A DNA stretch of 64,000 bases from JAKAXS01 sp041940525 (GTDB lineage Bacteria; Pseudomonadota; Alphaproteobacteria; Rhizobiales; Hyphomicrobiaceae): positions 1-64,000 of the forward strand of contig JBGTSB010000010.1 in assembly GCA_041940525.1 (NCBI GenBank). Reading direction: 5' to 3'. Positions 1-8,735 of this stretch are shown piece by piece. Each line of letters begins with the position of its first letter. Position 1 is the stretch's first letter. The notes beneath the pieces are model-generated. The model worked only from the letters and a program-made list of their open reading frames with translations. It made no database searches and was not told the DNA's origin. Made by a program: the position numbers and the translations under genes.

Positions 1-543
1 CACGCGCTCCAGATCGGCATAGCCGCCCGAAGCGAACGCACGGATCAAGTTCAACGTAGCCGCTGATTGACGGTAGGCTTCAAGCTGCCGGGCAGGATCA
101 GGCGTTCGCGCTTCCGGTGTGAACTCTGAACCATTGATGATGTCGCCACGGTAGCTCGGCAGAGAAAAGTCTCCACGCTTTTCCGTTGGCGATGAACGCG
201 GCTTCGCGAATTGCCCAGCGATACGGCCAATCTTAGTCACCGGTGAGCCACCAGCGTACGTCAACACAATCGCCATTTGCAGAAACACGCGGAAGAAGTC
301 GCGAATGTTGTCGGCGCGATGCTCAAGGAAGCTTTCCGCGCAATCACCACCTTGCAGAAGGAACCCTTCGCCGAGCGCGACCTGGCCCAACGCCTTCTTC
401 AAAAGGCGGGCTTCACCTGCGAAAACCAAAGGCGGAAATGTCCCGAGCTTTTCTTCGACGTCCTTCAAAGCCTGAGCGTCGGGATAATCCGGCACCTGCA
501 CGATGGGCTTTGACCGCCAGCTCTCAGGTGTCCACGCTGCCAT
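1..543 (-). CDS. class II DAHP synthase (3-deoxy-7-phosphoheptulonate synthase), C-terminal part cut by window edge
   Basis: Catalyses the first step of the shikimate pathway, condensing phosphoenolpyruvate and erythrose 4-phosphate in the cytoplasm. Only the first 181 codons are in the window. The reverse-strand translation begins MAAWTPESWRSKPIVQVPDY and continues with the metal-site Cys motif QGGDCAESF, the family hallmark of class II (plant-like) enzymes. The ATG at 543 is preceded by GGAG about 8 nt upstream, which fixes the start. It lies downstream of folA on the same strand, with a 136-nt gap. Family is clear; the catalytic barrel core is mostly outside the window. Confidence 0.93.
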   Translation of the reverse strand, partial: MAAWTPESWRSKPIVQVPDYPDAQALKDVEEKLGTFPPLVFAGEARLLKKALGQVALGEGFLLQGGDCAESFLEHRADNIRDFFRVFLQMAIVLTYAGGSPVTKIGRIAGQFAKPRSSPTEKRGDFSLPSYRGDIINGSEFTPEARTPDPARQLEAYRQSAATLNLIRAFASGGYADLERV

Positions 544-679
544 AATACATACTCCGTAATGCGGCTCCCTCGCCGCGCAAGAAATAGTGACCTATCGCCG
601 GGGCTTATAGGGCATTCAACCCCTGTGTACTACCCATCGCGTGAGACTTTGCTGAGGCAAGGTTCCGCTAAGAGGGTAT

Positions 680-1198
680 TTAAGTCTTATCGCGCTGCAG
701 AACATGCAACGTGGCGTCGAATTCGTCTCTTTCAGTTCGTGGTAACGTCTCTGAAGAGACAGTGCGCCAAGCCGCGCGATCAAACCCTGGGAAGAAAACA
801 TCGCCATCAATGTCGGCCTCAACGCACGTCCAATACATGCGGTCAGCGTGAGGAAGCAGCGCAGCAAAAATTTGCGCGCCGCCGATAACCATAATTTCGT
901 CCGCGTTTCGCTGCGCCGCACAATTGTGCGCTACCCGCATCGCGTCATCGACCGTGCGGACCACCATCGCGCCGCTTGCCTCAAATGCGGTGTCGTTGGT
1001 GATCACGATATTGTCGCGGCCATCAAGCGGGCCCTTGAGCGACGCCCACGTCTTCCGGCCCATGATCATGGGTTTACCCATCGTGAGACGTCGGAACATC
1101 TTCAAATCCGAACTCAGGCGCCAGGGTAAGTCGCCACCGCGCCCGATCACGCCGTTTTGAGCAGCCGCGACAATGAATGAGAGTGTCGGTCCGGAAAT
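680..1198 (-). CDS. folA: dihydrofolate reductase
   Basis: Reduces dihydrofolate to tetrahydrofolate with NADPH, supplying one-carbon cofactors. The core runs from LSFIVAAAQNGVIG through LPWRLSSDLKMFRRLTMGKP, MGRKTW and IMVIGGAQIF, the standard substrate and NADPH-binding signatures, giving about 172 aa, the usual length. The start is unclear. No ATG, GTG or TTG lies just before the conserved core. An ATT at 1198 sits 8 nt after AGAGG and would give a normal-length protein. The nearest standard start is TTG at 1312, and an ATG at 1438 would overlap the divergent receiver gene. The ATT choice is inference; the family call is firm. Confidence 0.85.
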   Translation of the reverse strand: MSGPTLSFIVAAAQNGVIGRGGDLPWRLSSDLKMFRRLTMGKPMIMGRKTWASLKGPLDGRDNIVITNDTAFEASGAMVVRTVDDAMRVAHNCAAQRNADEIMVIGGAQIFAALLPHADRMYWTCVEADIDGDVFFPGFDRAAWRTVSSETLPRTERDEFDATLHVLQRDKT

Positions 1199-1330
1199 CG
1201 CGATTACCTCTGCGTGTGGGGCTGCTGGCGTGAGAAGATCAGCACTTTTTATAGAACAATATTGCGTCTGAACCCGTTTAGCACAGTCGAACGCGCAAAG
1301 CGCGCCATTCAACGTGCCAATGGAGGTCCC

Positions 1331-1693
1331 TTGGACCAGAAAAAAAGAATATTGGTCGTAGAAGACGAAACACTGATCGCCATGCTGTTGGAAGACATGC
1401 TGGATGAGTTGGGCTACGCGCTCGCGGGCTCTGCCCACACGCTCGACGGCGCTTTAGCGCTTGCCAAGGCCGCGGATATCGATGCGGCTATCTTGGACAT
1501 CGAACTCGACAACAAGAAGAGCTGGCCAGTCGCTGAGGCGCTGATGCAACGAGGCATTCCATTTGCGTTTGCCACAGGCGAGGGCAAGGGCGCGGCCATT
1601 GATCCCAGGTTTTCCACCGCGCTGATTTTAAGCAAACCGTACGACGCGCAAGACCTGAAGGGCGCGCTTGAAGGGCTTCTCGGAGCACCGTGA
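1331..1693 (+). CDS. single-domain response regulator receiver protein
   Basis: A stand-alone CheY-like receiver of about 120 aa with no output domain. From the TTG start at 1331 (GGAGG at 1322-1326) it shows the acidic pocket E11-D12, the phospho-acceptor D56 in AILDIEL, T82 in FATG and the conserved K102 in LSKPY. A longer version from 1214 is possible, but its extra 39 residues are not receiver-like. It is divergent from folA and no histidine kinase is nearby, so its partner is unknown. Such small receivers often take part in phosphorelays or act by protein contact. Confidence 0.75.
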   Translation: MDQKKRILVVEDETLIAMLLEDMLDELGYALAGSAHTLDGALALAKAADIDAAILDIELDNKKSWPVAEALMQRGIPFAFATGEGKGAAIDPRFSTALILSKPYDAQDLKGALEGLLGAP

Positions 1694-1842
1694 AGCGCCT
1701 CTCCACAAGACGCAAAAGTGCCACTGTGGAAAACCTGACAGCCACAGATTTTCAAGATCTAAGATTTTGATTATGGACATTTTTCCGTCGCTTTTAAGCA
1801 GACGTATGAGGGCAAGGTTCAGGGGAAAGTTGAGGGGTTAAA

Positions 1843-2949
1843 ATGCGGCAGTTTGGTTCGTTAGGCGTTCAGACGGGAGTGTGTCTGTGGGCCCTGGGAG
1901 CTGTTGTCACGTTTGCGATCGCGCCTCACCACAGCGCGTTCGCCGGAGCACCCGGTTGCAAGGCAATTGCTGGCGGCACACTAGATGTTGAGCTGCCGGC
2001 CGGACAGCGATCGACGCGCATGGTTCAGTTGAGCGCCGGTGAGAAAATCAAATTCGAATGCGGTGGCGGCGCCCAGGGCGCGACGGTTACACTCGTCAGC
2101 GGGCAAGGCGCGCCGAGGACGATCCTGACGGCTGGCAAAGGCCCGGCGGAAGCTTCCTTCACGGCTCCGGATACGACCGCATATGTTTTTGCCATCGAAG
2201 CGGGTGGTAAGGCGGCATCGTCCGTCAAAGCGGATTGCGCCAACTCTGCATCCGCGAACGCACCGGAACCCGTGGACGCGGCCCCGGAACTCGAAGTCGC
2301 GCAGCTGGAAGGCGATGCCAACGGTCTGTCACGCCGCTCCGCGATCTCGGTTGGCCTCTCAGAATTTGCAGCGTCCGCACGCGCGGGAGATTCCCCAATT
2401 GGCCAATGGACACTCTATAGCCAAGGCAGCGGCGCTGAAGCTGTCGACACAGCACTGGCTGTAGACGACGAAGCAGCCGAACTGTCGCTGCGCTTGTCGG
2501 CGAACTCTGAAATCAACCCAAGCGACTTGCCGGATGTCTTGAGGCGTATTGAGCGTGTCAGCAAGTTGGATGGAGCAGCGGATAAGGACACCCAATCCGT
2601 CCTGACCTTTGCGGCCATATCGGTGCCTGGCCTGATGCCGAAAGAGGGCAATTACCGCGGTCAATCTGAGCAGGTGCAGCAAGCACGAGCTACGCTTGCC
2701 AGCAACACCGCAGGCGCCCAATCGCCGACTGCTGCGCAGCAAGATGAGGCGGACGTGAGCGGCTGGTGGGTTACGCACCTGAAGGAAGAGCCAGGCGGTC
2801 TCGGCGATAGCACCCAAACGGCCGTGGTTCGTCGCGACACGCCGGTCGTCGCAGCATCCAGCGCATTCCCGCCGCCGCCCATGGCGCTGGGAGCATTCAT
2901 CCCACCGCCGAATGCTATCAGCCCGCTGGCTGGCGCGGCCACGCACTAG
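1843..2949 (+). CDS. secreted protein of unknown function
   Basis: 368 aa with an N-terminal signal peptide (basic start, hydrophobic stretch WALGAVVTFAIA, likely cleavage after HSAFA). The first 130 residues look like a small beta-rich domain with two Cys (GCKAI and FECGGG) that could pair, plus a third in KADC. The remainder is Ala/Ser/Glu-rich and ends in a proline-rich tail (PPPPMALGAF, IPPPNA). I do not recognise a family. It is a single-gene unit followed by a strong hairpin. Probably periplasmic or cell-envelope associated. Confidence 0.6.
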   Translation: MRQFGSLGVQTGVCLWALGAVVTFAIAPHHSAFAGAPGCKAIAGGTLDVELPAGQRSTRMVQLSAGEKIKFECGGGAQGATVTLVSGQGAPRTILTAGKGPAEASFTAPDTTAYVFAIEAGGKAASSVKADCANSASANAPEPVDAAPELEVAQLEGDANGLSRRSAISVGLSEFAASARAGDSPIGQWTLYSQGSGAEAVDTALAVDDEAAELSLRLSANSEINPSDLPDVLRRIERVSKLDGAADKDTQSVLTFAAISVPGLMPKEGNYRGQSEQVQQARATLASNTAGAQSPTAAQQDEADVSGWWVTHLKEEPGGLGDSTQTAVVRRDTPVVAASSAFPPPPMALGAFIPPPNAISPLAGAATH

Positions 2950-2973
2950 GAGGCGAATATCAGTCAAAGTTGG

Positions 2974-3005
2974 AAAAGCCGCCCTCAGAACCGAGGGCGG
3001 CTTTT
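2974..3005. terminator. bidirectional intrinsic terminator
   Basis: A perfect 13-bp inverted repeat, AAAAGCCGCCCTC / GAGGGCGGCTTTT, with a 6-nt loop. It has A-tract and T-tract arms, so it works in both directions. It lies between the convergent secreted-protein gene and the TauE permease gene. Confidence 0.9.
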
Positions 3006-3017
3006 CGCATTCCAAGC

Positions 3018-3845
3018 CTAGGTAAAGACGGCGTACAGGAAGCGCGCGGCCACGAAGAACAAGAAGGTGGCGAAGGCAAGCTCCAACTGGCGCCGGGAAA
3101 ATGCATGGGCCAGGCGCACGCCAATGGGCGCTGTCAGCAAGCTTGCGGGAATGATCAGCGCCACGGCGAGGAAATTGACATAGCCAAGTGTAAATGGCGG
3201 CAGCCCTTGCGCGTCCCATCCGGCCCAAATGAAACCGATCGTACCAGGCACGGCGATGAGCGGACCGAAGCCGGATGACGTCGCGACGGCGGACAAGATC
3301 GGACGCCCATACAAAGTCAAGAACGCCGTCATGAACGCGCCGCCACCAATGCTCATCAAAGCCGAAGCGATGCCGATCACCGATGCAATCGCTTCCGTCA
3401 GCCACCCGCGTGGAATGTCGTCGGCCAGGCGCCAATCCTCGCGCCCAAATGCCATCTTCAGTGCCAGCAGGCTGCCGCAAACAGCCCAGACAGCCTGCAA
3501 TGCCGTGCTGCTGGCGTCCCGCGCGATCACCACGCCGATGATCACTCCGGCAACAACCCACGGGCCCATCCGCCGGATGACAGACATGTCCGCTGAGCCG
3601 CGCGCGTGATGGCCGGCGAACGAGCGCATCGCCGTCGGCGCAATCACGCCGAGCACGGTGCCAAGCGTCACCTGCATGCGCACGGCTTCATCGACGCCGT
3701 ATAGCGTGAAAGCTTCGTAGAGAACGGGAACGAGCAAGGCGCCGCCGCCAATGCCCAACAGGCCAGCGAGGAACCCGGTCAGCGCTCCGACAGCGCCCAT
3801 CGCGACCGCGAGCACAATCAACGCGGCGAAAGACATCTCCTCCAT
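3018..3845 (-). CDS. TauE/SafE family sulfite exporter-like permease
   Basis: 275-aa polytopic membrane protein with about eight hydrophobic segments. It has the two internal Gly-rich repeats typical of the family (GFLAGLLGIGGGALLVPVL near residues 24-42 and IGIASALMSIGGGAFMTAFL in the second half). Members move sulfite, sulfoacetate or related organosulfur anions across the inner membrane; the substrate here cannot be read from sequence. The ATG at 3845 follows AAGGAG with 7-nt spacing. It lies 11 nt downstream of dusA on the same strand, so they are probably cotranscribed. Confidence 0.85.
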   Translation of the reverse strand: MEEMSFAALIVLAVAMGAVGALTGFLAGLLGIGGGALLVPVLYEAFTLYGVDEAVRMQVTLGTVLGVIAPTAMRSFAGHHARGSADMSVIRRMGPWVVAGVIIGVVIARDASSTALQAVWAVCGSLLALKMAFGREDWRLADDIPRGWLTEAIASVIGIASALMSIGGGAFMTAFLTLYGRPILSAVATSSGFGPLIAVPGTIGFIWAGWDAQGLPPFTLGYVNFLAVALIIPASLLTAPIGVRLAHAFSRRQLELAFATFLFFVAARFLYAVFT

Positions 3846-3856
3846 GCCCCGTCTCC

Positions 3857-4864
3857 TTACGCCGCTGCGTGCGCGGCGTCGTCACGTCGGGCCGGTGTTT
3901 CGACAAGCGCAATGGCGTCCAGCAGAACCTCAACGCCGGCGTCAGGCTTGACCGCGTTCTCGCTCAAATGCCGGCGGAACAGCCGTCCGCGCGGCATACC
4001 ATGATAAATGCCCAGCACATGCCTGGTGATGTTCGATAAGCGGCCGCCACGCGCCAGATGAGCATTGATGTACGGGACGAGCGTCTTCAAAGCGGAAGCC
4101 CGCTCCACCCGAGGCGCATCGGAGCCAAAGATCGCGCGGTCCACATCCGCCAACACATACGGCGTCTGATAAGCTGTCCGCCCCATCATCACGCCATCGA
4201 CGTGCTGCAAATGCGCGAGCGCTTCCTCGATCGTGGTGATGCCGCCGTTGATGATGATCTCCAACTGCGGGTTGTTGTCCTTGAGACGGTAGACACGATC
4301 ATAATCCAGCGGTGGAATATCCCGGTTCTCTTTGGGCGAAAGCCCCGACAGCCAGGCCTTGCGCGCATGCACGATAAACGTCTTACATCCGGCGCTGGCT
4401 ACGGTCTCGACAAAGCGCGTCAGGTCTCGCTCGCTGTCCTGGTCATCGATCCCGATCCGGCACTTCACCGTCACTGGCACCGAAACGCGATCAGCCATTG
4501 CGCGAACGCTAGCGGCAACAAGCTCCGGCTCCGCCATCAGGCAGGCGCCAAACCGGCCGCTCTGCACCCGGTCGGACGGGCAGCCGATGTTGAGGTTGAT
4601 CTCCTGGTAGCCGAACGACTCTCCGATGGCCGCGGCCTCCGCCAGCCTCGCCGGATCAGACCCGCCAAGCTGCAGCGCCACCGGCTGCTCGTCTGGATTA
4701 AACCCAATGAGCCGTTCGCGTTCACCATGGATCACCGCCTCCGCCGTCACCATCTCGGTATACAGCAGAGCATGCCGCGTCAGCTGCCGGTGAAACGTCC
4801 GGCAATGCCGGTCCGTCCAATCCATCATCGGAGCTACGCAGAACTTATGTGCCGGGTATTGCAA
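3857..4864 (-). CDS. dusA: tRNA-dihydrouridine(20/20a) synthase DusA
   Basis: FMN-dependent enzyme that reduces U20/U20a in the tRNA D-loop using NADPH. The TIM-barrel signature APMMDWTDRHCR, the LQLGGSDP strand, the catalytic Cys in FGACLM, INLNIGCPSDRVQSG and IINGGI are all present. The C-terminal helical domain carries ITRHVLGIYHGMPRGR. The start is uncertain: a TTG at 4864 follows AGGA with good spacing and gives about 335 aa, the usual length. In-frame ATGs at 4921 and 4975 extend into DNA next to an integrase relic. The dusA 5' end is a known integration site for genomic islands, so this upstream part may be island-derived. Confidence 0.93.
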   Translation of the reverse strand: MQYPAHKFCVAPMMDWTDRHCRTFHRQLTRHALLYTEMVTAEAVIHGERERLIGFNPDEQPVALQLGGSDPARLAEAAAIGESFGYQEINLNIGCPSDRVQSGRFGACLMAEPELVAASVRAMADRVSVPVTVKCRIGIDDQDSERDLTRFVETVASAGCKTFIVHARKAWLSGLSPKENRDIPPLDYDRVYRLKDNNPQLEIIINGGITTIEEALAHLQHVDGVMMGRTAYQTPYVLADVDRAIFGSDAPRVERASALKTLVPYINAHLARGGRLSNITRHVLGIYHGMPRGRLFRRHLSENAVKPDAGVEVLLDAIALVETPARRDDAAHAAA

Positions 4865-4905
4865 GACTTTTCCTGTAGTATCAGGGTGCGCACCGCCCAA
4901 AGCGT

Positions 4906-4980
4906 ACACGTATGTTCGCATCTGTTCGCACGGTTTCGCGCCTCTACGCAAGCTCGCGGCACGCATATCGCACACGTATG
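4906..4980. repeat. short direct repeats beside dusA, possible attachment-arm sites
   Basis: ACACGTATG occurs at 4906-4914 and again at 4972-4980, and GTTCGCA occurs at 4914-4920 and 4924-4930 (10-nt period). They lie between the dusA coding core and the integrase relic, where integrase or excisionase arm sites would be expected. The role is inference. Confidence 0.35.
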
Positions 4981-5283
4981 GCGACGATCACAAAACAGAA
5001 ATCCAGAAGATGGCGCGTCCAAGTGCCCCGCAAGGGCAGATATACGTTTCGATGCGCTGGGCTAGAGATGTAGAACAGCAGATCGACATGGGACAACGCC
5101 TTGATCGTCCCAGAGACTGCAGGCCGGCCACTTTGGCGGACTTGATCGCCCTTCATATTGAAGACCGCTGCTCAGTCGGCAGGGCGCCGACGCCTAGTGG
5201 CATCGCTTGAGAAGCTGCGTCGCAGTCTGGGACACATGACGGTTCACCATCGCGCTGCCCGGGCGAACTGGTCGCGACGGTGA
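4978..5283 (+). pseudogene. tyrosine-type integrase, frameshifted N-terminal remnant
   Basis: Three consecutive reading frames give pieces of one phage/island integrase N-terminus. Frame one (4978-5073) begins MATITKQKSRRWRVQV, RKGRYTF and stops. Frame two (about 5052-5210) gives WARDVEQQIDMG and ATLADLIALHIED. Frame three (about 5190-5283) gives ASLEKLRRSLGHM and stops. Such arm-binding N-terminal sequences are typical of island integrases; the catalytic domain (R...HxxR...Y) is absent. It is divergent from dusA and directly upstream of the polysaccharide genes, so it likely marks the old island boundary. The other end of the element was not found. Confidence 0.7.
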
Positions 5284-5382
5284 TTTCTGAAACCTCTGAA
5301 ACCCTGTCATCCCGGACTTGCGCTGTAGTCCCAGCTGTGATCTTGGATAGTCGGAACAACCAACAGCTGTCAGGGGTGGGAC

Positions 5383-6681
5383 TTGGTCCAGAGGAAGAAG
5401 CGATGTGTCGCGGTCATCGGCCTGGGATACGTAGGGCTGCCAGTAGCCGTAGCGTTTGCAAACGCTCAGTTTGACGTGGTTGGATTTGATATCGACAAAG
5501 GGCGCATAAAAGAGCTCCAGAGTGGATACGACCGGACTATGGAATGTACCTCTGAGCAATTGGCCTCGGCGTCATTGAGTATGACAGCTTCAGTCGAAGA
5601 TTTGGCCAACAGTGACTTCTATATCATCACTGTCCCCACGCCGATAGATTCAGCGAACCGACCCGACATGAGCGCGCTAATGAGCGCGTCCAAAACGGTC
5701 GGCAGCGTGCTCAAGCGCGGCGATATTGTTGTTTATGAGAGCACAGTTTATCCCGGGGCGACCGAAGACGACTGCGTTCCTGTCTTGGAGAGCACATCAG
5801 GGCTCAATTTTGGCAAAGACTTTACCGTCGGATACTCTCCTGAACGCATCAACCCCGGCGATAAGGTACATCGCTTCGAGACGATCAAAAAGGTTGTTTC
5901 CGGTTCCGATGAGCCTACCGAGAAAATCATAGCTGAGACATATCGGGCGGTTGTGACCGCAGGAATTCACATAGCTCCATCGATCAAAGTCGCCGAGGCT
6001 GCCAAGGTCATCGAAAACACGCAGCGCGATATAAACATCGGTTTCGTAAACGAGCTGTCGCTCATATTTAACAAGCTTGAGATCGATACGAGTGATGTGT
6101 TGGACGCCGCCTCGACAAAATGGAACTTTCTAAATTTCCGGCCGGGGCTTGTTGGTGGGCACTGTATTGGCGTCGACCCATACTATCTGACCTACCAATC
6201 GGAGCGTTTTGGACACCATGCTGAAGTCATTCTGTCGGGGAGACGTGTTAACGATGGGATGGGTGAGCGTATCGCCCGCGAATGTATACGGCTGATGCTG
6301 AAGAGCGGGAAGAGTAACAAGGGCAACTTAACGGCCACAATCCTTGGGTTCACTTTTAAGGAGGATGTGCCGGACGTGCGCAATACACGAGTCATAGATA
6401 TTGCCCAAGAGCTGGCAAGCTTTGGCATCCAAGTTCAGGTCTACGATCCTATAGCGGAAAAAAATGCGGCAGAGCACGAGTATGGGCTGAAGCTGATGGA
6501 CCGCAAGGAGCTAAGAGCAGCCGATGCGATAATATTGGCCGTCCAACACCGTGCGTTTGCAAGCGAAGGGTGGAAACTGGTTCACTCACTCCTTTCGGAT
6601 GGCGGCGGTGTCGTGCTCGATGTCAAATGTGCATTGGATCGATCACAGAAGCCCGAGAACGTCACGCTATGGCGTCCTTGA
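5383..6681 (+). CDS. tviB: UDP-N-acetyl-hexosamine dehydrogenase, TviB/WbpO type (nucleotide sugar dehydrogenase)
   Basis: Oxidises a UDP-N-acetylhexosamine (UDP-GlcNAc or UDP-GalNAc) to the uronic acid with two NAD+, feeding polysaccharide synthesis. The Rossmann motif VIGLGYVGLPVAVAF is at residues 10-24. The middle segment has VYESTVYPGATE, and the catalytic Cys is in GGHCIGVDPYYL. The C-terminal UDP-binding domain holds FTFKEDVPDVRNTR. Length (432 aa) fits the family. The start is a TTG at 5383. No matching TviC-type C4 epimerase is in view. This is the first intact gene of the island. Confidence 0.88.
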   Translation: MVQRKKRCVAVIGLGYVGLPVAVAFANAQFDVVGFDIDKGRIKELQSGYDRTMECTSEQLASASLSMTASVEDLANSDFYIITVPTPIDSANRPDMSALMSASKTVGSVLKRGDIVVYESTVYPGATEDDCVPVLESTSGLNFGKDFTVGYSPERINPGDKVHRFETIKKVVSGSDEPTEKIIAETYRAVVTAGIHIAPSIKVAEAAKVIENTQRDINIGFVNELSLIFNKLEIDTSDVLDAASTKWNFLNFRPGLVGGHCIGVDPYYLTYQSERFGHHAEVILSGRRVNDGMGERIARECIRLMLKSGKSNKGNLTATILGFTFKEDVPDVRNTRVIDIAQELASFGIQVQVYDPIAEKNAAEHEYGLKLMDRKELRAADAIILAVQHRAFASEGWKLVHSLLSDGGGVVLDVKCALDRSQKPENVTLWRP

Positions 6682-6911
6682 GGGCGAACCTCAGGGCGGA
6701 CAGTTGCCGCTCGCGCAACTCGGCATAGCGAAGACTGGAGCTCGACCGAATAATTGTTCGACTGAAATATATGAACTTGATCGGTTCTGCTATAGTCGCT
6801 TAGGAAAACTGTCGCTGTCGCGTAAGCAAGGAACAGCCGACCCAACGAAACACATCTTATGTCGGTCACCTGAGGCTCGGCGGGGCAGGCTCAACGAGAG
6901 GAATAACCGCT

Positions 6912-7541
6912 TTGTCATCGACTTCTGACCCGGCTTTAGTTGTCCCGGCAGATCCTTCACTCCCGGAAGTAAAGTTAATACGGCCTCGCAAATTCCAGGA
7001 TGATCGCGGCTTTTTTGTAGAGACCTACAATCAAGTGTCACTCAAAAAGCATGGGATAGACTGCGAATTCGTCCAGGACAACCACTCCATGTCAGTGTCC
7101 AAGGGCACTGTTCGGGGGCTGCATTTTCAAATACCACCATTTGCACAGGCAAAACTGGTCCGATGCTCGCGCGGCCGCATTCTCGATGTGGCAGTTGACA
7201 TTCGGGAGGGATCGCCGACTTTTGGAAAACATATCTCAATTGAATTGTCAGCCGAGAACGGCTGGCAGCTCTTCATTCCAACGGGCTTTGCTCATGGGTT
7301 GGCCACTTTGGAGGCGGAGACGGAAGTTCAATACAAAGTTTCTGGCATTTACAGTCCGATGCATGACAAAGGCATTCTTTGGAACGATCCTGATCTTGGG
7401 ATCCCGTGGCCGGTTGACGAACAACATGCGACCCTATCCGACAAGGACAGGAAAAATTTGACGTTGCGGGAATTCACATCGCCGTTCCCGTATTCTCCGG
7501 CGCCCGCTCACACAAGGCAAGGAACGAGCAAATCGCAATGA
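6912..7541 (+). CDS. rfbC: dTDP-4-dehydrorhamnose 3,5-epimerase
   Basis: Third enzyme of dTDP-L-rhamnose synthesis. The cupin-fold signatures are FQDDRGFFVETYN, the active-site His in VRGLHFQ, AKLVRCSRGRILDVAVDIR and the FIPTGFAHG segment. 209 aa, slightly longer than the typical 180-190 because of an extended C-terminus. It starts at TTG 6912 after GAGAGGAA and overlaps rfbB by 4 nt (ATGA). Order rfbC-B-D-A is one operon. The 230 nt between tviB and this gene hold no other recognisable gene. Confidence 0.95.
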   Translation: MSSTSDPALVVPADPSLPEVKLIRPRKFQDDRGFFVETYNQVSLKKHGIDCEFVQDNHSMSVSKGTVRGLHFQIPPFAQAKLVRCSRGRILDVAVDIREGSPTFGKHISIELSAENGWQLFIPTGFAHGLATLEAETEVQYKVSGIYSPMHDKGILWNDPDLGIPWPVDEQHATLSDKDRKNLTLREFTSPFPYSPAPAHTRQGTSKSQ

Positions 7542-8735
7542 GTGGTAGCCGAACGGTCATAGTCACCGGTGGGGCCGGGTTCATCGGTTCTGCGCTAGTG
7601 CGGCATCTCGTAGGCGAGTGCGGCTGGAACGTGGCGGTTGTCGACAAGCTTACTTATGCTGCAAATCTGTCGTCTCTCGATCCGATTAGTAAGATGGAGA
7701 ATTTTAAATTCGTCAAAGCTGACATCTGCGACCGGCAAGCAATTGAAGAATTATTTGACCAGGTGCAACCCAGTGCCATCTTTCACCTTGCAGCAGAGAG
7801 CCACGTCGACCGCTCTATCAACGGTTCGGCAGAATTTGTGCATACCAATATCTTGGGAACGCACGTCCTTCTCGAAACCGTTAGAAGGTATTGGTCGGGT
7901 CTAGCACCCAGGCAAAAATCTGACTTCAGGTTCTTGCATGTCTCAACCGATGAAGTTTTTGGCACGCTTGCGCCCGGACAGTTCTTCAATGAGGAGAGTG
8001 CTTACTGCCCGCGCTCTCCCTATTCTGCCAGCAAGGCTGCATCAGATCATCTCGTGTCGGCTTGGCATGAGACGTATGGCATTCCAGCGATCATCACAAA
8101 CTGCTCGAATAATTACGGCCCATATCACTTTCCCGAAAAGCTCATACCTTTGATCATTCTTAATGCTTTGGAGTACAAGCCGTTGCCGGTTTACGGCGAT
8201 GGCCAGCAAGAACGTGATTGGCTGTATGTAGATGATCATGTGCGAGGGCTTGTATTGGCCCTCCAGCAAGGCAAGATAGGCGAAACATACATATTGGGTG
8301 GAAAGACCGACGACGACGGCGACAAAGACGACAACACGCATGGCTACGGAACAAGGGCTCAGTAGAAAATCCATACTTGCACCTTCCCCGGTNNNNNNNN
8401 NNAAGACACCACGTACCAATCTGGATGTCGTCGTTCAAATATGCGAGCTGTTAGACAAACTGCGGCCAGGGCCCATGGCGCGGCGCAGCCTTGTCGAGTT
8501 TGTCGAAGACAGGCCAGGACACGATCGGCGCTACGCTATTGATCCATCGAAAGCCGAGCAGACTCTGGGATGGAAACCACTCGAAACATTCGAAACGGGT
8601 CTTGAAAAGACGGTCAACTGGTTCCTAACGTCTGAAGCGTGGTGGCGACCAGTACGCGAGGGTAAGTACCGCGGTGAAAGACTTGGCCTCATAAGAAACG
8701 AAGACCTTCCATCCGAAAACGAACAGGTCAGATAA
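7538..8735 (+). CDS. rfbB: dTDP-glucose 4,6-dehydratase, interrupted by an assembly gap
   Basis: Second enzyme of dTDP-L-rhamnose synthesis (dTDP-glucose to the 4-keto-6-deoxy sugar, NAD-dependent, extended SDR family). It has GGAGFIGSALVRHL, STDEVFGTL and the YSASKAA catalytic Tyr/Lys. The frame breaks after YILGGKT, runs to a stop at 8363-8365, meets ten N, then resumes as TNLDVVVQICELLD to a stop at 8733-8735. The pentamer AAGAC lies on both sides (8303-8307 and 8403-8407). Removing the 100 positions 8303-8402 restores a continuous 365-residue protein, so the break is most likely an assembly error rather than a mutation. Confidence 0.88.
8303..8402. other. assembly gap with unreliable flanking sequence
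   Basis: Ten N at 8393-8402, preceded by about 90 nt rich in GAC repeats that do not belong to rfbB. Direct repeats of AAGAC bound the segment. Treat these bases as unverified. Confidence 0.9.

Noticed and set aside
2359..3561. 400-aa minus-strand open frame across the secreted-protein and TauE genes
   Set aside because: It lies mainly antisense or out of frame to genes with clear signals (signal peptide, TauE motifs) and runs through the terminator hairpin; its residue mix (rich in Arg, Cys, Trp) is typical of a high-GC shadow.
4800..4845. Looked for a second copy of the dusA 5' region (attachment site of the former element)
   Set aside because: No second copy of the MMDWTDRH-coding segment was noticed in the window, so the far end of the element cannot be placed here.
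4058..5065. 335-aa plus-strand open frame over dusA
   Set aside because: It is entirely antisense to dusA, which has strong family motifs, and has no recognisable domain.
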